Positions 12,101-21,942 of a stretch of DNA of 64,000 nucleotides are shown piece after piece. Under the pieces are notes generated by a model. That model was not told the DNA's origin and did no database searches. It worked only from the letters and a program-made list of their open reading frames with translations. Origin of the DNA: Trachythela sp. YZ-2020 (taxonomy: Eukaryota > Cnidaria > Anthozoa > Malacalcyonacea > Clavulariidae); assembly GCA_016169945.1 (NCBI GenBank), contig JADLSH010000367.1:2542001-2606000 (forward strand). The letters run 5' to 3'. Each line of letters opens with the position of its first letter. The first letter of the stretch is position 1. Made by a program: the position numbers and the translations under genes.

Positions 12101-13584
12101 CAAAGCACCAGTCACAGTAAGCAACACCAACACGATCAAAAATTACATTGGCATGACTGCAACCACATTCAAAGAGCGATTGGCCAACCACACTAAATCT
12201 TTTCAGCATATGAAAAAGCATGCAAATGACACGGAATTTTCGAAATATGTTTGGACATTGAAAGAAAACAATAAGGATTTCAGTATTAATTGGCAAATTT
12301 TAAAACATTATATTTCGTACACGGGAGGATCAAAACGATGCAATTTATGTTTAGAAGAAAAATTTTGTATTTTGAAAGAAAAAAACAAGAATTGTTTACT
12401 CAACAAAAGAGCTGAAATAATTTCACGGTGTCGTCATCGTAACAAATAGAGACCTTACGATGTAGGACGGCAACACGAACGACGACGGCTAAAACAAACT
12501 CCTTCAAATAAATCAATTAAATAAAAGTTGTCGTGTATTATCAATCGTATGAATTCACTTCAGTTTGAGGAAGTTGAGATAACGGCCTTTTGGTTTAGAA
12601 GATTTCTACTTCAGTACTGAGCCAATTTGCTGAGTACCACTTCTCGCTTCTTGAAATGCAGACGTTGAACACAATACGTAAAAATCTGTAGTTTACCGTT
12701 GTAAACAGAGCGAGGATGACGTCTAAAATTCCCGTGGGATTTTAATTATTCATTTCTATTCTAAAATACTATAAATTTCATTGTATTTATAGCCGTCGTC
12801 GTCACGTTGCCGTCTTAAATTTACGAAATGAAGTTCGCTTACTTAAGGTCTCTAGTTTCGCGTAAACAACGCAAGCAAAGCCATGAATGCACACATTGTC
12901 TCCCACATATACCCCCACGCTCCGGCAGGAAGCATATAAGCGGTCATTTCTTTCGATACTTGTCACTGCCTGATGATTCTTTTACAGATGAAACAGCCTG
13001 TTGCAGACAAGTTTTGAGGTAAGCGAATATATATATATATATATAGTAAAATCTGCAGACATGCATGTTTCGCCGTTCAACGGCTCGTCAGTGCAGCTTG
13101 TAAAGCAGTCTAGATGCGAGTGACTTCATATTTATACACCATACTCTTGCCCTCACCAAGCGCATGTGGTACAATACTCAGACACATGCGCATCCAGATA
13201 TATATATATACGTGTAGGTTTAGGTCTACGAAACGCAAAGAGTGCTCGACAACATATAGTTAGAGCAAATTATAGGTAGTGAGGTAAGCGAAAATATATA
13301 TATATATATATATATACGTGTATAGGTTTAGGTCTACGAAACGCAAAGAGTGCTCGACAACATATAGTTAGAGCGAATTATAGATTTTCGCTATATATAT
13401 ATTGAGCACTCTGGCCTCAAGACACTTCACGCATGTCTGGATGCGCATGTGTCTGAGTATTGTACCACATGCGCTTGGTGAGGGCAAGAGTATGGTGTAT
13501 AAATACGAAGTCACTCGCATCTAGACTGCGTTACAAGCTGCACTGACGAGCCGTTGAACGGCGAAACATGCATGTCTGCAGATT

Positions 13585-13618
<34 letters not shown>

Positions 13619-16600
13619 TTCATGCCTCTTGCAAGGCAAACATCAGGCGATAGAGTTTTTATATGCATCTACTCAAAGTCGTTTGAGTGAGATTGAAACA
13701 CTACCTCAAAAGTATAAAATTAAGCCCGATTGACATTTCGAGCTAATAAGGGCCTTGGTCCTGAAGACAGAAGTAGATATACAGGCTTTAGCATTTGGCT
13801 TCAGTCGAAACTTTCATCTTCTTCAAGTATAGTACTAGTGCTATAAACTAAACTAAACTTGCAACATTTTACTTCCTGCATATTTACTGGACTACGAGCT
13901 CCCTGGGGTACATTAATTATCCGTGCCCAATTTAAAAAGTGCCTACCAATGTGATTCCTTTTCCAATTGAATCCGTTCTCATCTCCACAAATTCTAAAAT
14001 TCTGCTAATTAGAAATGCCTAAAAAAGATAAAAGTACATTAAATTCTATGGCTTATAAAACTCCACGCATCTAAATTCTTCAATGCATGTATTTCCAAAG
14101 TTATGGAAGAACTGGTGGTGGAATGAAACCTGGAAGATAGATCCCAAGCAATTTGGTCGGGGTTCGTCTATACCACCGCATTGACATGTTTCATAAGGCT
14201 TTCGACAGAAGTGACTTAAATGTATTGATCACCAAGCTGATTGACATGGGGAGGTCTCTCATTCCATGGTTATATGATTGTTTATCTGCTGCAGGCAGAG
14301 TCAAACTTGGAGGGCCAGTATCTGAGTGCGCGTGTAAATGTTGGAGTCCCTCAGGGAACAAAATTAGGCCCAATTCGTTTCTTGGGAATGGTATAAACGA
14401 TCTAAAAACGTTAAACTCAGAGCACTGGATGTATATGTAGACGATATTACCATCTCAGAAGCCTTACCAAACATAGTCAATCTACGATGCAATCCGAATT
14501 AGATCATATAGCTGGGCCGGCCAAAATCATATGAAACTTAATCCAAAAAAGAATGCAAAGAATTAAGAGTGCATTTCTAACTTGATCTGCCTGACTTACA
14601 ACAAATACAGCAATCATGTCTTACTATAGGCCTAAAACATGCATAAAAAGGAAATAGATAAAATACGTTCGATATTTATAAGTTTACATGTTGATCCAAA
14701 CAGGCTTCCAAATACATGCACTTGACTTAAAATAGCGCCAATGTTTTGTGTTTTGAACCATATTAGGAAACAAAACTGGATGAACAGCAAAATGGGATAC
14801 ACTGACCTTGGCCTAGTCCGATTCCATTTCTAAAGCCGGGCACACACGCCATGATTTTTGTCCGCCGATTTATGGTTTAGATGCATGTTAAAACGAGAAA
14901 CATAACCATATGCACCTAAACCATAAATCGGCCAACAGTAAATAATTCGGTGTGTGGACTGTGCGCCTGGCTTAACAAAAAACTAGTCCATGTAAAAGTA
15001 ATTCAAACATACCGGTCCAACGAACGTAAGGAATAACGCCAGTGTATAAAATAGTCCACTAACAATGACTTTTGTTCTCACAGTTCTAAAAATCGCTTTT
15101 CCAATTGAAGCATCTTTTATTCCTTTCTTTTTTACTTCTTCCGCCCAGAATCGGTGAAATCTTCTGTAATTTACTGCCGCTGAATAATTCCGAGGTAGTT
15201 TGCCCAGGTCGGAAATCTCCAGAGGTTTCTTAAAACCTTTCATCAGAATTGGCGTACACCATGATAAGAATATAAACGAAATAAAACCACAGTCGTCTAA
15301 TGGGTGTTTAGCAGGGTGGCTGTTTCAGTAAAAAAGAAAATCAGGTTAATCGCAATGAAAATAGATATATTCAATCTATGTTATATAATTGTTTTTAAAA
15401 TTTATCACACACTTGTATCTTAATGTAACTATTTTCCTTTGTATATGACGTCATTACGTGTCACTGGGTGTCATTTTTTAAACTTTAACCGTTACATTCA
15501 GAGTTTATTTACTATTTACTGGGTTTTTTTGAAAAGAACCTGTCTTTGGCTCGATACGACCAGAAATAAAAATATATAGTTTATGCCTGTTTTGAAAAGA
15601 TTAAACTAAACTATTATACGGTTTTTCGGTAAACAGTATATCAGAAGCGATTTTTGTTGTTATTGTACTATTGCGCATGCGCGTTACGTCGACATCTAAT
15701 AATAAATTAGCACGGCGCTAAATCAAATCGCGCGTGCCTGTAATTAAATCCCGTTTAATTTTCCAGAAACAGTCGCTTCGCGCGAACAATTAAATATAAT
15801 TCGCCTAGAGGAAAACGTACTGAAATGTTGTCACGCAACAAATCGTCGGCAAACACCAACCGTCAAAGAATTGTTTTCTACTGTCTTTCCTAATAATCAT
15901 GACTGTAACCCAAATGTAACACTTGTTTATTCGGTAATACACAGAGCTCTTGTACATTTCGCAGTACTTTACTTTCTATTAGATATTTCTAGTTTATTTG
16001 GCAAACCTATCCATGAAAACAGCCTGGACGTAAAGGAAACATTAAGTGTTAAAACCCAAACACCTATAATTGTTAAAAAACTGCCAAAAATGTACAACAT
16101 TTTCGAAATGAAAAATATCTGTTCAAGTTCTATTTTTCTCACCGTCACCGTTGTGTATAGTCAACATGCTTTCAAAATTTTCTTTATATACGTATCTAAT
16201 TTGTGCTAATGTGATGGTTTACATGTTTAATAAGTTTCAAATGACGCGAGCTGGCGAGCAAATAGATCACGCATGTCACTTTTAGTATAAAAGAACGTGT
16301 GAATGGTAGCCTACGTCATAGACCTCTATGAGGCTAGTGAATGGAAACTAAGTCACAGATTAGAGAGATACAGATGTCCGTAAGGTGTTTTCTACTGCGC
16401 ATGACTTGCGACCATGTTCTTAGCGTCCATGTTATAGTCTCTATTCTTTGTGAATCGAAAGTTTTGCCAAATAAATAAACGTGTTTATCTCACTTCATAA
16501 ACATTCGTGACCCAGTTTTGAGACAGTCTTGAGAGAGGTCTGAACGTTAAACCCTGCATTAAATTCGAATAAAATAGTACAAATCATCTGTTAAAAGTAC

Positions 16601-17573
16601 GAAACAAAGTTCGGGCCGCTGTGGTCCTCACCACATAATGACGTAATCTGTGTAGGTATAACTTTTACAAAGAATCCAATTGGAATTCCGATGGGAATTT
16701 AAGTTTTCCAATTGGAATCCATTGAGTTTGTATGCTGCTGATTGCCACAAGATTCTCATAATTAAGTAAGCCCCAGTACGCTTAGCTTCTGCAACGCAGA
16801 CTGTGATTCGCTCCTCCGATGAGATACTGCACGATAATATGGTTCTTAAGGCCGGGCTCCACTTGCACGTACGTACGCACAATTGCACGCACGTATGTGT
16901 TTATACTTTCGTGAAATTTGATTGGTTAAAAACTTGACGGCCGCACAGAAAGTAGAATACAGTTCTACTGTCATACGTACAAAAAGTTAGCCGCGACGGT
17001 CAAGATTAGCGATCATTTTCGAGTCACAGAGCATGCGCAAAATCGGCCGCGCTACGTGCAAGTGCTCTGTGACTCGAAAATGATCGCTAATCTTGACCGT
17101 CGCGGCTAACTTTTTGTACGTATGACAGTAGAACTGTATTCTACTTTCTGTGCGGCCGTCAAGTTTTTAACCAATCGCAATTTATTTGTGTGCGTACTAG
17201 CTAGGTCTATAATATATACTCAGTGCAAATGACTGTTCTCGTTTTAATGTATAGACATGCATGTATGATCTGTAGTTGTTTGTACACCAGCCAACTACCG
17301 GGATGATTTAATAAATTAATATGCACTCAATCTAGACACTTACCATTTCGCTCTCGGTGCCCACGGTAAAAAGTGCTTCCAGTTATATTTCGTCCACCAT
17401 GAACTTGTCTTGTTCAAGTACCCGACATTAGTCGACGTGCTGGTGTCTTGCTGATTATATAGACCACTTTCATTTGCTAAATATCGTTGGTTTTTCTTTG
17501 GAGCGTGAACAGCTTTTCGAAATGATTGGTTTCGATCTTTATACAACTCATCTTCAAAAGCAGAGCTGTACAT
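6101..17573 (-). CDS. ABCC5-like: ABCC (MRP5-like) multidrug-resistance transporter, partial gene
   Basis: Exons on the minus strand: 17344-17573 (start ATG at 17573), 15013-15319, 7891-8052, 6373-6476 and 6101-6248. All have AG acceptors and GT donors, and phases fit where exons are adjacent (TG|C, CAG|GCC). Recognisable pieces, in order: HPLDDCGF with YRRFHRFWAEE, and FRTVRTKV starting membrane domain 1; then SRSWFLSISYF, LKNAGDKSIGE, GGPIALI and YILGPSALLG; then TDQRVKLMNEVLSCIKLIK before MYAWE. This is the ABCC TMD1 pattern; such proteins are ATP-driven exporters of organic anions. At least two short exons (between 15013 and 8052, and between 7891 and 6476) and everything after TMD1 were not found. 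The introns are full of elements. It may be a real gene running past the left edge or a decaying copy. Confidence 0.75.
6477..7890. other. ABCC intron, no recognised feature
   Basis: One ABCC exon of about 25-30 codons (after SIGE and before GGPIAL) is expected here but could not be identified. The open frame at 6458-6739 on the plus strand and the others here resemble nothing known. Confidence 0.4.
8080..9310 (-). mobile_element. Decayed LINE (Jockey/CR1-like) with (TTCA)n tail
   Basis: On the minus strand, frameshifted reverse-transcriptase pieces are readable in order: FRKAFDLVDHNIL near 9200-9140, GVPQGSVISPISF near 9030-8990, then LLGVWCQNDLKWNNHI and KIRPILEYASPFWGG in 8721-8473. A tetranucleotide run, GAAT on the plus strand at 8079-8104, forms its 3' tail. 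It lies in an ABCC intron next to the exon at 7891-8052. Confidence 0.8.
9683..9797. repeat. 19-bp minisatellite, about 6 copies
   Basis: The unit TCATCCGTGTTTTATCCCC repeats with a period of 19 bp. It adjoins the left target duplication of the element at 9802. Confidence 0.85.
9802..10718. mobile_element. Non-autonomous MULE-like element, 917 bp
   Basis: Long terminal inverted repeats of about 250 bp (9802-10062 and about 10444-10718) begin GGG and continue GACTAAAAGGAGAGTTAA. They contain repeated GGAGAGTTAA units; the right arm has one more unit than the left. A perfect 9-bp direct repeat AAATTTGAA flanks the element (9793-9801 and 10719-10727). Long TIRs with a 9-bp duplication are the pattern of Mutator-like elements. 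The interior (10063-10443) has no transposase. Confidence 0.75.
10728..11160 (-). pseudogene. Penelope-like element RT, N-terminal half, frameshifted
   Basis: The minus strand encodes a Penelope-type reverse transcriptase: PKCRLINPAKSESGKISKV, then after a one-base frameshift near 10890, NQWRNTKQVIQWFGNI and FISFDIVDFYPSISEKLL (RT motif with the first catalytic Asp). It breaks off at the target duplication of the 917-bp element, which interrupted it. It lies head to head with a plus-strand fragment that carries the later half. Confidence 0.8.
11190..12449 (+). pseudogene. Penelope-like element: RT C-terminal half plus GIY-YIG endonuclease
   Basis: 11239-12084 encodes RT motifs SLFDVTMGSFDGAEICELV and the catalytic box LYRDDGLAI, then NFLDVTFD and a basic linker. 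12081-12449 is in another frame and encodes a GIY-YIG endonuclease (NYIGMTATTFKERLANH, LSKYVW-like FSKYVWTLK, CNLCLEEKFCI, LLNKRAEIISRC). RT joined to GIY-YIG is diagnostic of Penelope-like elements. A one-base deletion just before 11239 and the frame break at 12084 make it non-functional. A 10-codon segment, SITRQLP, is tandemly duplicated near 11600-11640. Confidence 0.88.
12449..12852. mobile_element. TIR element, about 404 bp, TA target site
   Basis: The left end GAGACCTTACGATGTAGGAC and the right end (complement of AAGGTCTC) are inverted, with a second matching block GACGGCAAC...GACGACGGCTA further in. TA flanks both ends (12447-12448, 12853-12854). No coding sequence. It sits exactly at the stop codon of the GIY-YIG frame. 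Confidence 0.6.
12959..13011 (+). ncRNA. Candidate type I hammerhead ribozyme (diverged)
   Basis: Core CTGATGA (12970-12976) and GAAA (12990-12993). Stem II is TCT/AGA with loop TTTAC, but a T-T mismatch replaces the usual closing pair. Stem III is only CA/TG with loop GCC. The predicted cleavage triplet is GTT at 13000-13002. Stem I pairs TGC/GCA and, beyond a small bulge, CTTGTC/GACAAG. Short stem III type I hammerheads are known in Penelope-like elements. The closing mismatch and GTT site make activity uncertain. Confidence 0.5.
13053..13096 (-). ncRNA. Minimal type I hammerhead ribozyme (minus strand)
   Basis: It has the same 44-nt sequence as the plus-strand copy at 13538-13581. Read on the minus strand: stem I CTGCA (13096-13092), core CTGACGA, stem II GCCG/CGGC with loop TTGAA, core GAAA, stem III CA/TG with loop TGCA, cleavage triplet GTC (13060-13058), stem I return strand TGCAG. 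All core positions of a hammerhead are present. It forms part of the left arm of a larger inverted repeat. Confidence 0.85.
13538..13581 (+). ncRNA. Minimal type I hammerhead ribozyme (plus strand)
   Basis: Stem I CTGCA (13538-13542) pairs with TGCAG (13577-13581). The core CTGACGA is at 13543-13549. Stem II is 4 bp, GCCG/CGGC, with loop TTGAA. The core GAAA is at 13563-13566. Stem III is 2 bp plus the core A-U pair with loop TGCA. Cleavage is predicted after C13576 in GTC. Hammerheads with such short stem III are established in Penelope-like retroelements and in retrozymes, where tandem copies release small circular RNAs. Confidence 0.87.
14120..14560 (+). pseudogene. LINE reverse-transcriptase fragment
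   Basis: The ORF at 14153-14440 reads as a decayed RT: FHKAFDRSDLNVLITKLIDM, IPWLYDCLS, RVKLGGPVSE, then INDLKTLNSEHW. Just beyond, in another frame, is the catalytic box YVDD (about 14431-14442). Frameshifts and lost residues show it is dead. Confidence 0.75.
14590..15012. other. ABCC intron, no clear feature
   Basis: A pair of inverted copies of TAAACCATAAATCGGC-type sequence around 14860-14940 suggests a small degraded inverted-repeat element. No coding signal otherwise. Confidence 0.4.
15320..16845. other. ABCC intron 1, no recognised gene
   Basis: The open frame at 15871-16209 on the plus strand (112 aa) resembles nothing known and lacks gene context. No structural RNA seen. Confidence 0.4.
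16850..17201. mobile_element. TTAA-type fold-back MITE, copy 1
   Basis: TTAA (16846-16849) precedes GGCCGGGCTCCACTTGCACG. Arms of about 130 bp around a centre near 17045 are inverted copies (for example CGATCATTTTCGAGTCACAG and its complement). The right end is degraded. It is the same family as 28135-28535. Confidence 0.8.
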
Positions 17574-18170
17574 TTCTTGATTAGAACGTCTTTATCTTGT
17601 ACTAGTCTATGACTGAGGCTATGAGATCAGGAAACCAACATAACTGCTGCCGCTGCGAGCGATCCTTCAGCCGCGACTAATTTGATAACCGTGATTGATA
17701 CAGCTACGCAAAATCTCAATCTGCTAGAGACGCAATGCATTGTTCTCTTTTTGCGTTTGGTCTATAAATGACGTTTATGCAACCCAAATTATATTCAAGA
17801 TCAAGGCAGTTTGCCAAATTGAAACTGCACTCAGTGCTTCGAAGGCTGGAAGGCGAAAAATTTTCTCACAAGAATAGATAGAGAAATATACTACCATTTG
17901 AGGCGTATTACAACGTCTGTAAGTCAGAGCAATAAATTTTCGCGAGAGGAAAGACAGTGCTTCGCATGATTTCGTAGCAAAATAGACAATGTCTATCGTC
18001 TACGCAGTAAAATCAGTGAGTTTATAAATGTGACCTACTGACCTGTGTCTGAGTTCGATCACACAAATAATATATTGCGAATATAACGAAACATTTCGGT
18101 ATATGCAGGCTGGTGTTATGCTACCTATTATTATCTAAATGATGTTGACAGTTGAAGCAACCGTGTACTA
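17574..18170. other. Upstream region of the ABCC gene
   Basis: No coding sequence is recognised. The ABCC start ATG at 17573 has an in-frame stop seven codons upstream, so this region should hold the promoter or an untranslated exon, but no element can be named. Confidence 0.35.
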
Positions 18171-19674
18171 TACTGCAAAGAATAATGTGCCTGTGGTTGC
18201 AATAATGCTGTGGGAAAAAAAGCATGAACAACCTAACATAGGATAATATATCTACGACTACGAAGACATATTTCTTATTCTAGCACTGTTCAGTTCAGTT
18301 CAGTTATGTTCCAGTGTTAGTACAAAACAGATAATGAACATTTTCCTTGCTACTATAAGAACAATTCAAACTTGTTATATATGCATGTTAATAATGTTAT
18401 AATCGCATATAGTATGTAAGTAATCTGGAACATTTACAAAACTGGTGAATAACAGGAAATACGAACTATAAAAGCAATGATCGAGGAACTTTTAGTATTA
18501 TCTAATTTAATAATAAACAAGTTGGAATGTAAACGTAAGGGAAGTTGTGTATGTTGGTATGCTAAAAAGGCAGCATTTGCTACATTTTAGGTAACCTAGT
18601 TATTAAGATAATATAGGATACAATGTTAAGCTGAACCATAGGCATAGCTGAGCTTAGGCTGTATAAGCCTGCCTATCTAGTCATAGGTCTCCCGAAAACT
18701 TGTTTTATTTAGAAAAATCCATAAAATTGCTTCAATTGCTTGTATCATTCCCTAGACTAATCTGCAGTAAAACATCTATAATGCGTACTACATGAAGTAC
18801 TTACTATACCTCGGTTACGTCATTGTTTTTTTAAAATAAAACACGTTTTCGGGAGACCTACGACTAGATGAGGTATATCCGTTACTCAAATGTTGTTTTC
18901 AACCACGTAAAACAACCATGGAGTGCGCACGTCATTTCCGTCCGACCGCGTGCGTCATTCATAATGGCGTCGCCATCTTGATTGATCGTATTGTTCCCGT
19001 GCTCCATTATGAATGACGCACGCGGTCGGACGGAAATGACATGCGCACTCCATGGTTGTTTTACGTGGTTGAATTGAAAACAACATTTGAGTAACGGATA
19101 TACCTCACTAGATAGGCAGTCTTATACAGCCCAAGCTCAGCTATGCCTATGGCTCAGCTTAACATTGTATCCTATATTATCTTAATAAATATTAAATATA
19201 TATATCCACATAATTGTATCGAAGAGGTCATGAATATAATGTGTATATCGTATTACATGTTACCTGCTGAGTCTCAACACATTTATTAAGCTACAACTAT
19301 AGTAATGGTTCAATTATTACCTTTGTCTTGAACACGAACACCCGTGGTGATACTGAATCAGGTCACGTTCGAAATATCTTTCGACGTGCTTCTTGGGCTT
19401 GAACATCGGTATTATTAAGACGATATGCATCAAAGACAATTATAAATACTAGGTTACCTAAAATGTTGTAAATGCTGCCTTTTTAGCACAATCTCAACTG
19501 TTTCAAGAAGCATAAACGTATTTTTAGATTTTCTTCGTACATACATAATTCCCTTACGTTTTACATTCCAACTTGTTTATTAATTGATAATATGCTAATA
19601 ATTACTCGTTGCTTTTATAGTTCGGTATTTCCTGTTATTCACCAGTTTTGTAAATGTTCCAGATTACTTATATA

Positions 19675-19968
19675 TAGAGGATATTACACGGCGGCGCGAA
19701 AGTATGAATTTTATCTTCGAGTGGTGAAAACAATATTTTACGAATGAGCGCAGCGAATGAGTAAAATATTGTTTTCAACACGAAAAGATAAAATTCATAT
19801 CTTCAAGCCACCGTGTAATGTTCTTTTTATTATATAGTCATCGTGAAATTGACAACTTCAAAACACAAAGCCATTGGCGAGAAATGATCACGTGATCGAT
19901 ATTCTCACTAGTGAAGATATGGAAAATATGTCACGGCATATTTTCCATATCTTACTGTCTACTATATA
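19675..19968. mobile_element. MITE-like insertion in the palindrome's right arm
   Basis: The palindrome match stops at about 19675 and resumes at about 19968. The insert begins near TATAGAGGATATTACACGGC and contains an internal inverted repeat, ATTTTATCTTCG...AGTAAAATATTG type. Exact ends are uncertain because both edges are AT-rich. Confidence 0.5.
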
Positions 19969-20115
19969 ATAAAATACTATATGCGATTATAACATTATTA
20001 ACATGCATATACATATTAATTATTGATATACACTATAATATATTATTCTATTCTATTATAAGTTTGAATTGTTCTTATATAGTAGCAGGGAAAATGTTTG
20101 TTATCTGCTTGTACT

Positions 20116-20496
20116 CAGTGGCGCCGCCAGGATTTATTTTTGGGTCCGGGGGCATGCTCCCCGGGGAAAATTTTGAATTTTGGGTGTCTAAAATGCCATT
20201 TCATGCGTTTTGGAGGCACTTGGAGAGAAATATAAAGGTTTTAATAAATCACTTTTTAGGAGCATCCGGAACATAAATGATCTCCAAACAATCTATGAAT
20301 ACGAGTTCGTTTTTTTCCAATTGTAGAACTTTTAGTTAAAGTTCAGTAGATACGCGCAACTTACGTAGCACAGTTCATTCTCTATACACCCCGTCACCCC
20401 CTCCCCCTTTGTCACCAGATTTGGACGAATCTAGAAACCCATTCTGTAAAATATTGGGGGGGGCGGCCGCCCCCCCCCCCCTCGCCGGCGCCACTG
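20116..20496. mobile_element. hAT-type MITE, 381 bp
   Basis: Ends are CAGTGGCGCCG and CGGCGCCACTG. A perfect 8-bp target duplication CTTGTACT flanks it (20108-20115 and 20497-20504), the hAT hallmark. Removing the element and one duplication copy restores the palindrome arm, which dates it after the palindrome. The 3' interior contains long C/G homopolymer runs. Confidence 0.9.
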
Positions 20497-20619
20497 CTTG
20501 TACTAACACTGGAACATAACTGGCCATAACTGAACTGTAAATTGTATCGTATGTCAGGTTGTGCATGCCCCGCTTTTTTTCCACAGCAAGCACATTATTC
20601 TTTGCAGTGTAACTGTTTT

Positions 20620-21600
20620 AATTCAAGATAGATCGTGGGAATATCAATGTCGATTTATTGTATTATTGTCCATGCTGTGGCCTGTGCCACGTTTCTTTAA
20701 ATTCGCGGGCATGTTTAGTTGATGCTTGTCCTAGTAGTTTAGTATGTGACCAGTTGAATGTATGGCAATTGTCATATGTGTGTGCGGCGGGAAGTGATCT
20801 TAGGTCGTGTCTTTTGATGGCGTTTTGGTGTTGAGGTTTGGCCTATGTATTGCTGTGGGCAATTTTTGCATGGAATCATGTACATTGCATTGCCCGTTTC
20901 TATTGCATGTGGTTGTCTTGTCTTTGTGTTTTGTGAAGCATGATCTATGTTTATGTGTTGGTTTATGTGCTACGTCAATGTTGAATGGTCAAAGTAGTCT
21001 GGTAAAGAAACTCGTGTTCTTAAAATTTCAGGTTCTTGGTTCGGTTTGTTGTGTGATATGTCACTAATTGGTGGACGTTTCTTGGTTAGTATTTTGTTAA
21101 TGAAATTATTTGGGTATAGACTATAGTTGATTTTAATAAAAGTTGAGTAAAGGTTTTACGTTCTTCTAGTTTTTGCGTGTTCTGTGTTGCAGTGTGTGTC
21201 AATTCGGTTGAATAACGGCTTTATTCAACTTATCTTGTGTTGAGTAGGATGGTTACTGTTGTAGTTTAATATTTGGTCAGTGTGTGTTTCTAGTGCGATA
21301 CATCGTCATCAGTTTTTGTCAGTAAAACGTCGAGGAAAGTAAGTTGGTTGTTTTGTTCTTCTTCCTTAGTGAATTTAATGTTTTCTGTAGTGTTGTTTAT
21401 AGTCTGTAAAATGTCGTTTGTCTTGTCTTTCTTAACTGTAGCAAAAACGTCATCTACATATCTGTCCCAAGTCTTTATACCGTCGTTATTAGTTACGGAT
21501 CTCTTTTCTAGATCTTGCATCACTGCTTCAGCAAGTGACCAGGCCTTTAGGTGCAGCATTGCGTTCAGTAGTAGTTCGTTTCGTTCCAAAACAGTGTTTC
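20620..21600 (-). pseudogene. Second Penelope-like element (RT + GIY-YIG), decayed
   Basis: On the minus strand, 21589-21290 encodes the RT catalytic region (KTWDRYVDDVFATVKKDK, LTFLDVLLTK). Further along (about 20900-20650), broken frames read MIPCKNCPQQYIGQTS, a GIY-YIG endonuclease motif, with downstream remnants. It starts right after the palindrome and lies just downstream of GK5. Confidence 0.75.
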
Positions 21601-21639
21601 GTATGCAGAAGGCCTGTTTTTACTTGCTGTAGTCTGTAC

Positions 21640-21942
21640 ACTTAAAACTATCAGTGGAGTGACGTCACGTAATTACCTCTTATATTATACAGACACTTTG
21701 CTCTGTCCCTTCAGATTGCCACGTGTACACATAGTGCTTGCTAACAATTGTTTTATTCATTTTATTATTTTATTTTATTATTATTTAAACTTATTTAAAA
21801 ACGGAGAAAACCCTTCAATGCATACACGACTGATTTACAAGGGGCCGTAACTACTTATTCTCGTAAGTTAAAATTACTACATGAAACTTCAGTTTTCCTA
21901 CAACTGAGCTAAAAAACTACCTTGCCTCCCTAGCATCTTATA
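21640..21942. other. 3' flank of GK5
   Basis: On the minus strand several AATAAA-type signals occur at about 21755-21785, some 160-190 bp after the GK5 stop codon, and could serve polyadenylation. Nothing else seen. Confidence 0.45.

Larger units (their letters stand above)
13022..13600. repeat. Inverted retrozyme-like units with (AT)n and internal direct repeats
   Basis: A unit of about 145 bp ending in the hammerhead is present in inverted orientation: left arm about 13053-13195 (minus sense) and right arm about 13437-13581 (plus sense), nearly identical. Between them a block containing ACGTGTAGGTTTAGGTCTAC and GAGTGCTCGACAACATATAG is directly duplicated (about 13210-13275 and 13316-13382). 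Blocks are separated by (AT)n tracts. GAGGTAAGCGAA precedes two of the AT tracts. No protein is encoded. Confidence 0.8.
18171..20609. mobile_element. Giant fold-back palindrome with later insertions
   Basis: The left arm (18171-about 18960) recurs inverted on the right (about 19000-20609). Matching blocks include CTGCAAAGAATAATGTGC (18173 against about 20591), the CAGTTATGTTCCAGTGTTAGTAC block (18300s against about 20500), the AATCTGGAACATTTACAAAACTGG block (18420 against 19650), GGTAACCTAG (18590 against 19450) and the central CGTGCGTCATTCATAATGG block. The right arm is interrupted at about 19190-19445, 19675-19968 and 20116-20496. No transposase is seen. The type of element is unknown. Confidence 0.75.

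Noticed and set aside
13620..13660. Fourth hammerhead (CCTGATG on the minus strand near 13640)
   Set aside because: The core lacks the final A and no GAAA with matching stem III follows.
15871..16209. 112-aa open frame as a gene
   Set aside because: No similarity, no splice or promoter context, and composition like the surrounding AT-rich intron.
16628..16888. Minus-strand open frame shared with 27968-28174 (QLCVRTCKWSPA)
   Set aside because: The shared part is the end of the TTAA-type MITE, not a gene family.
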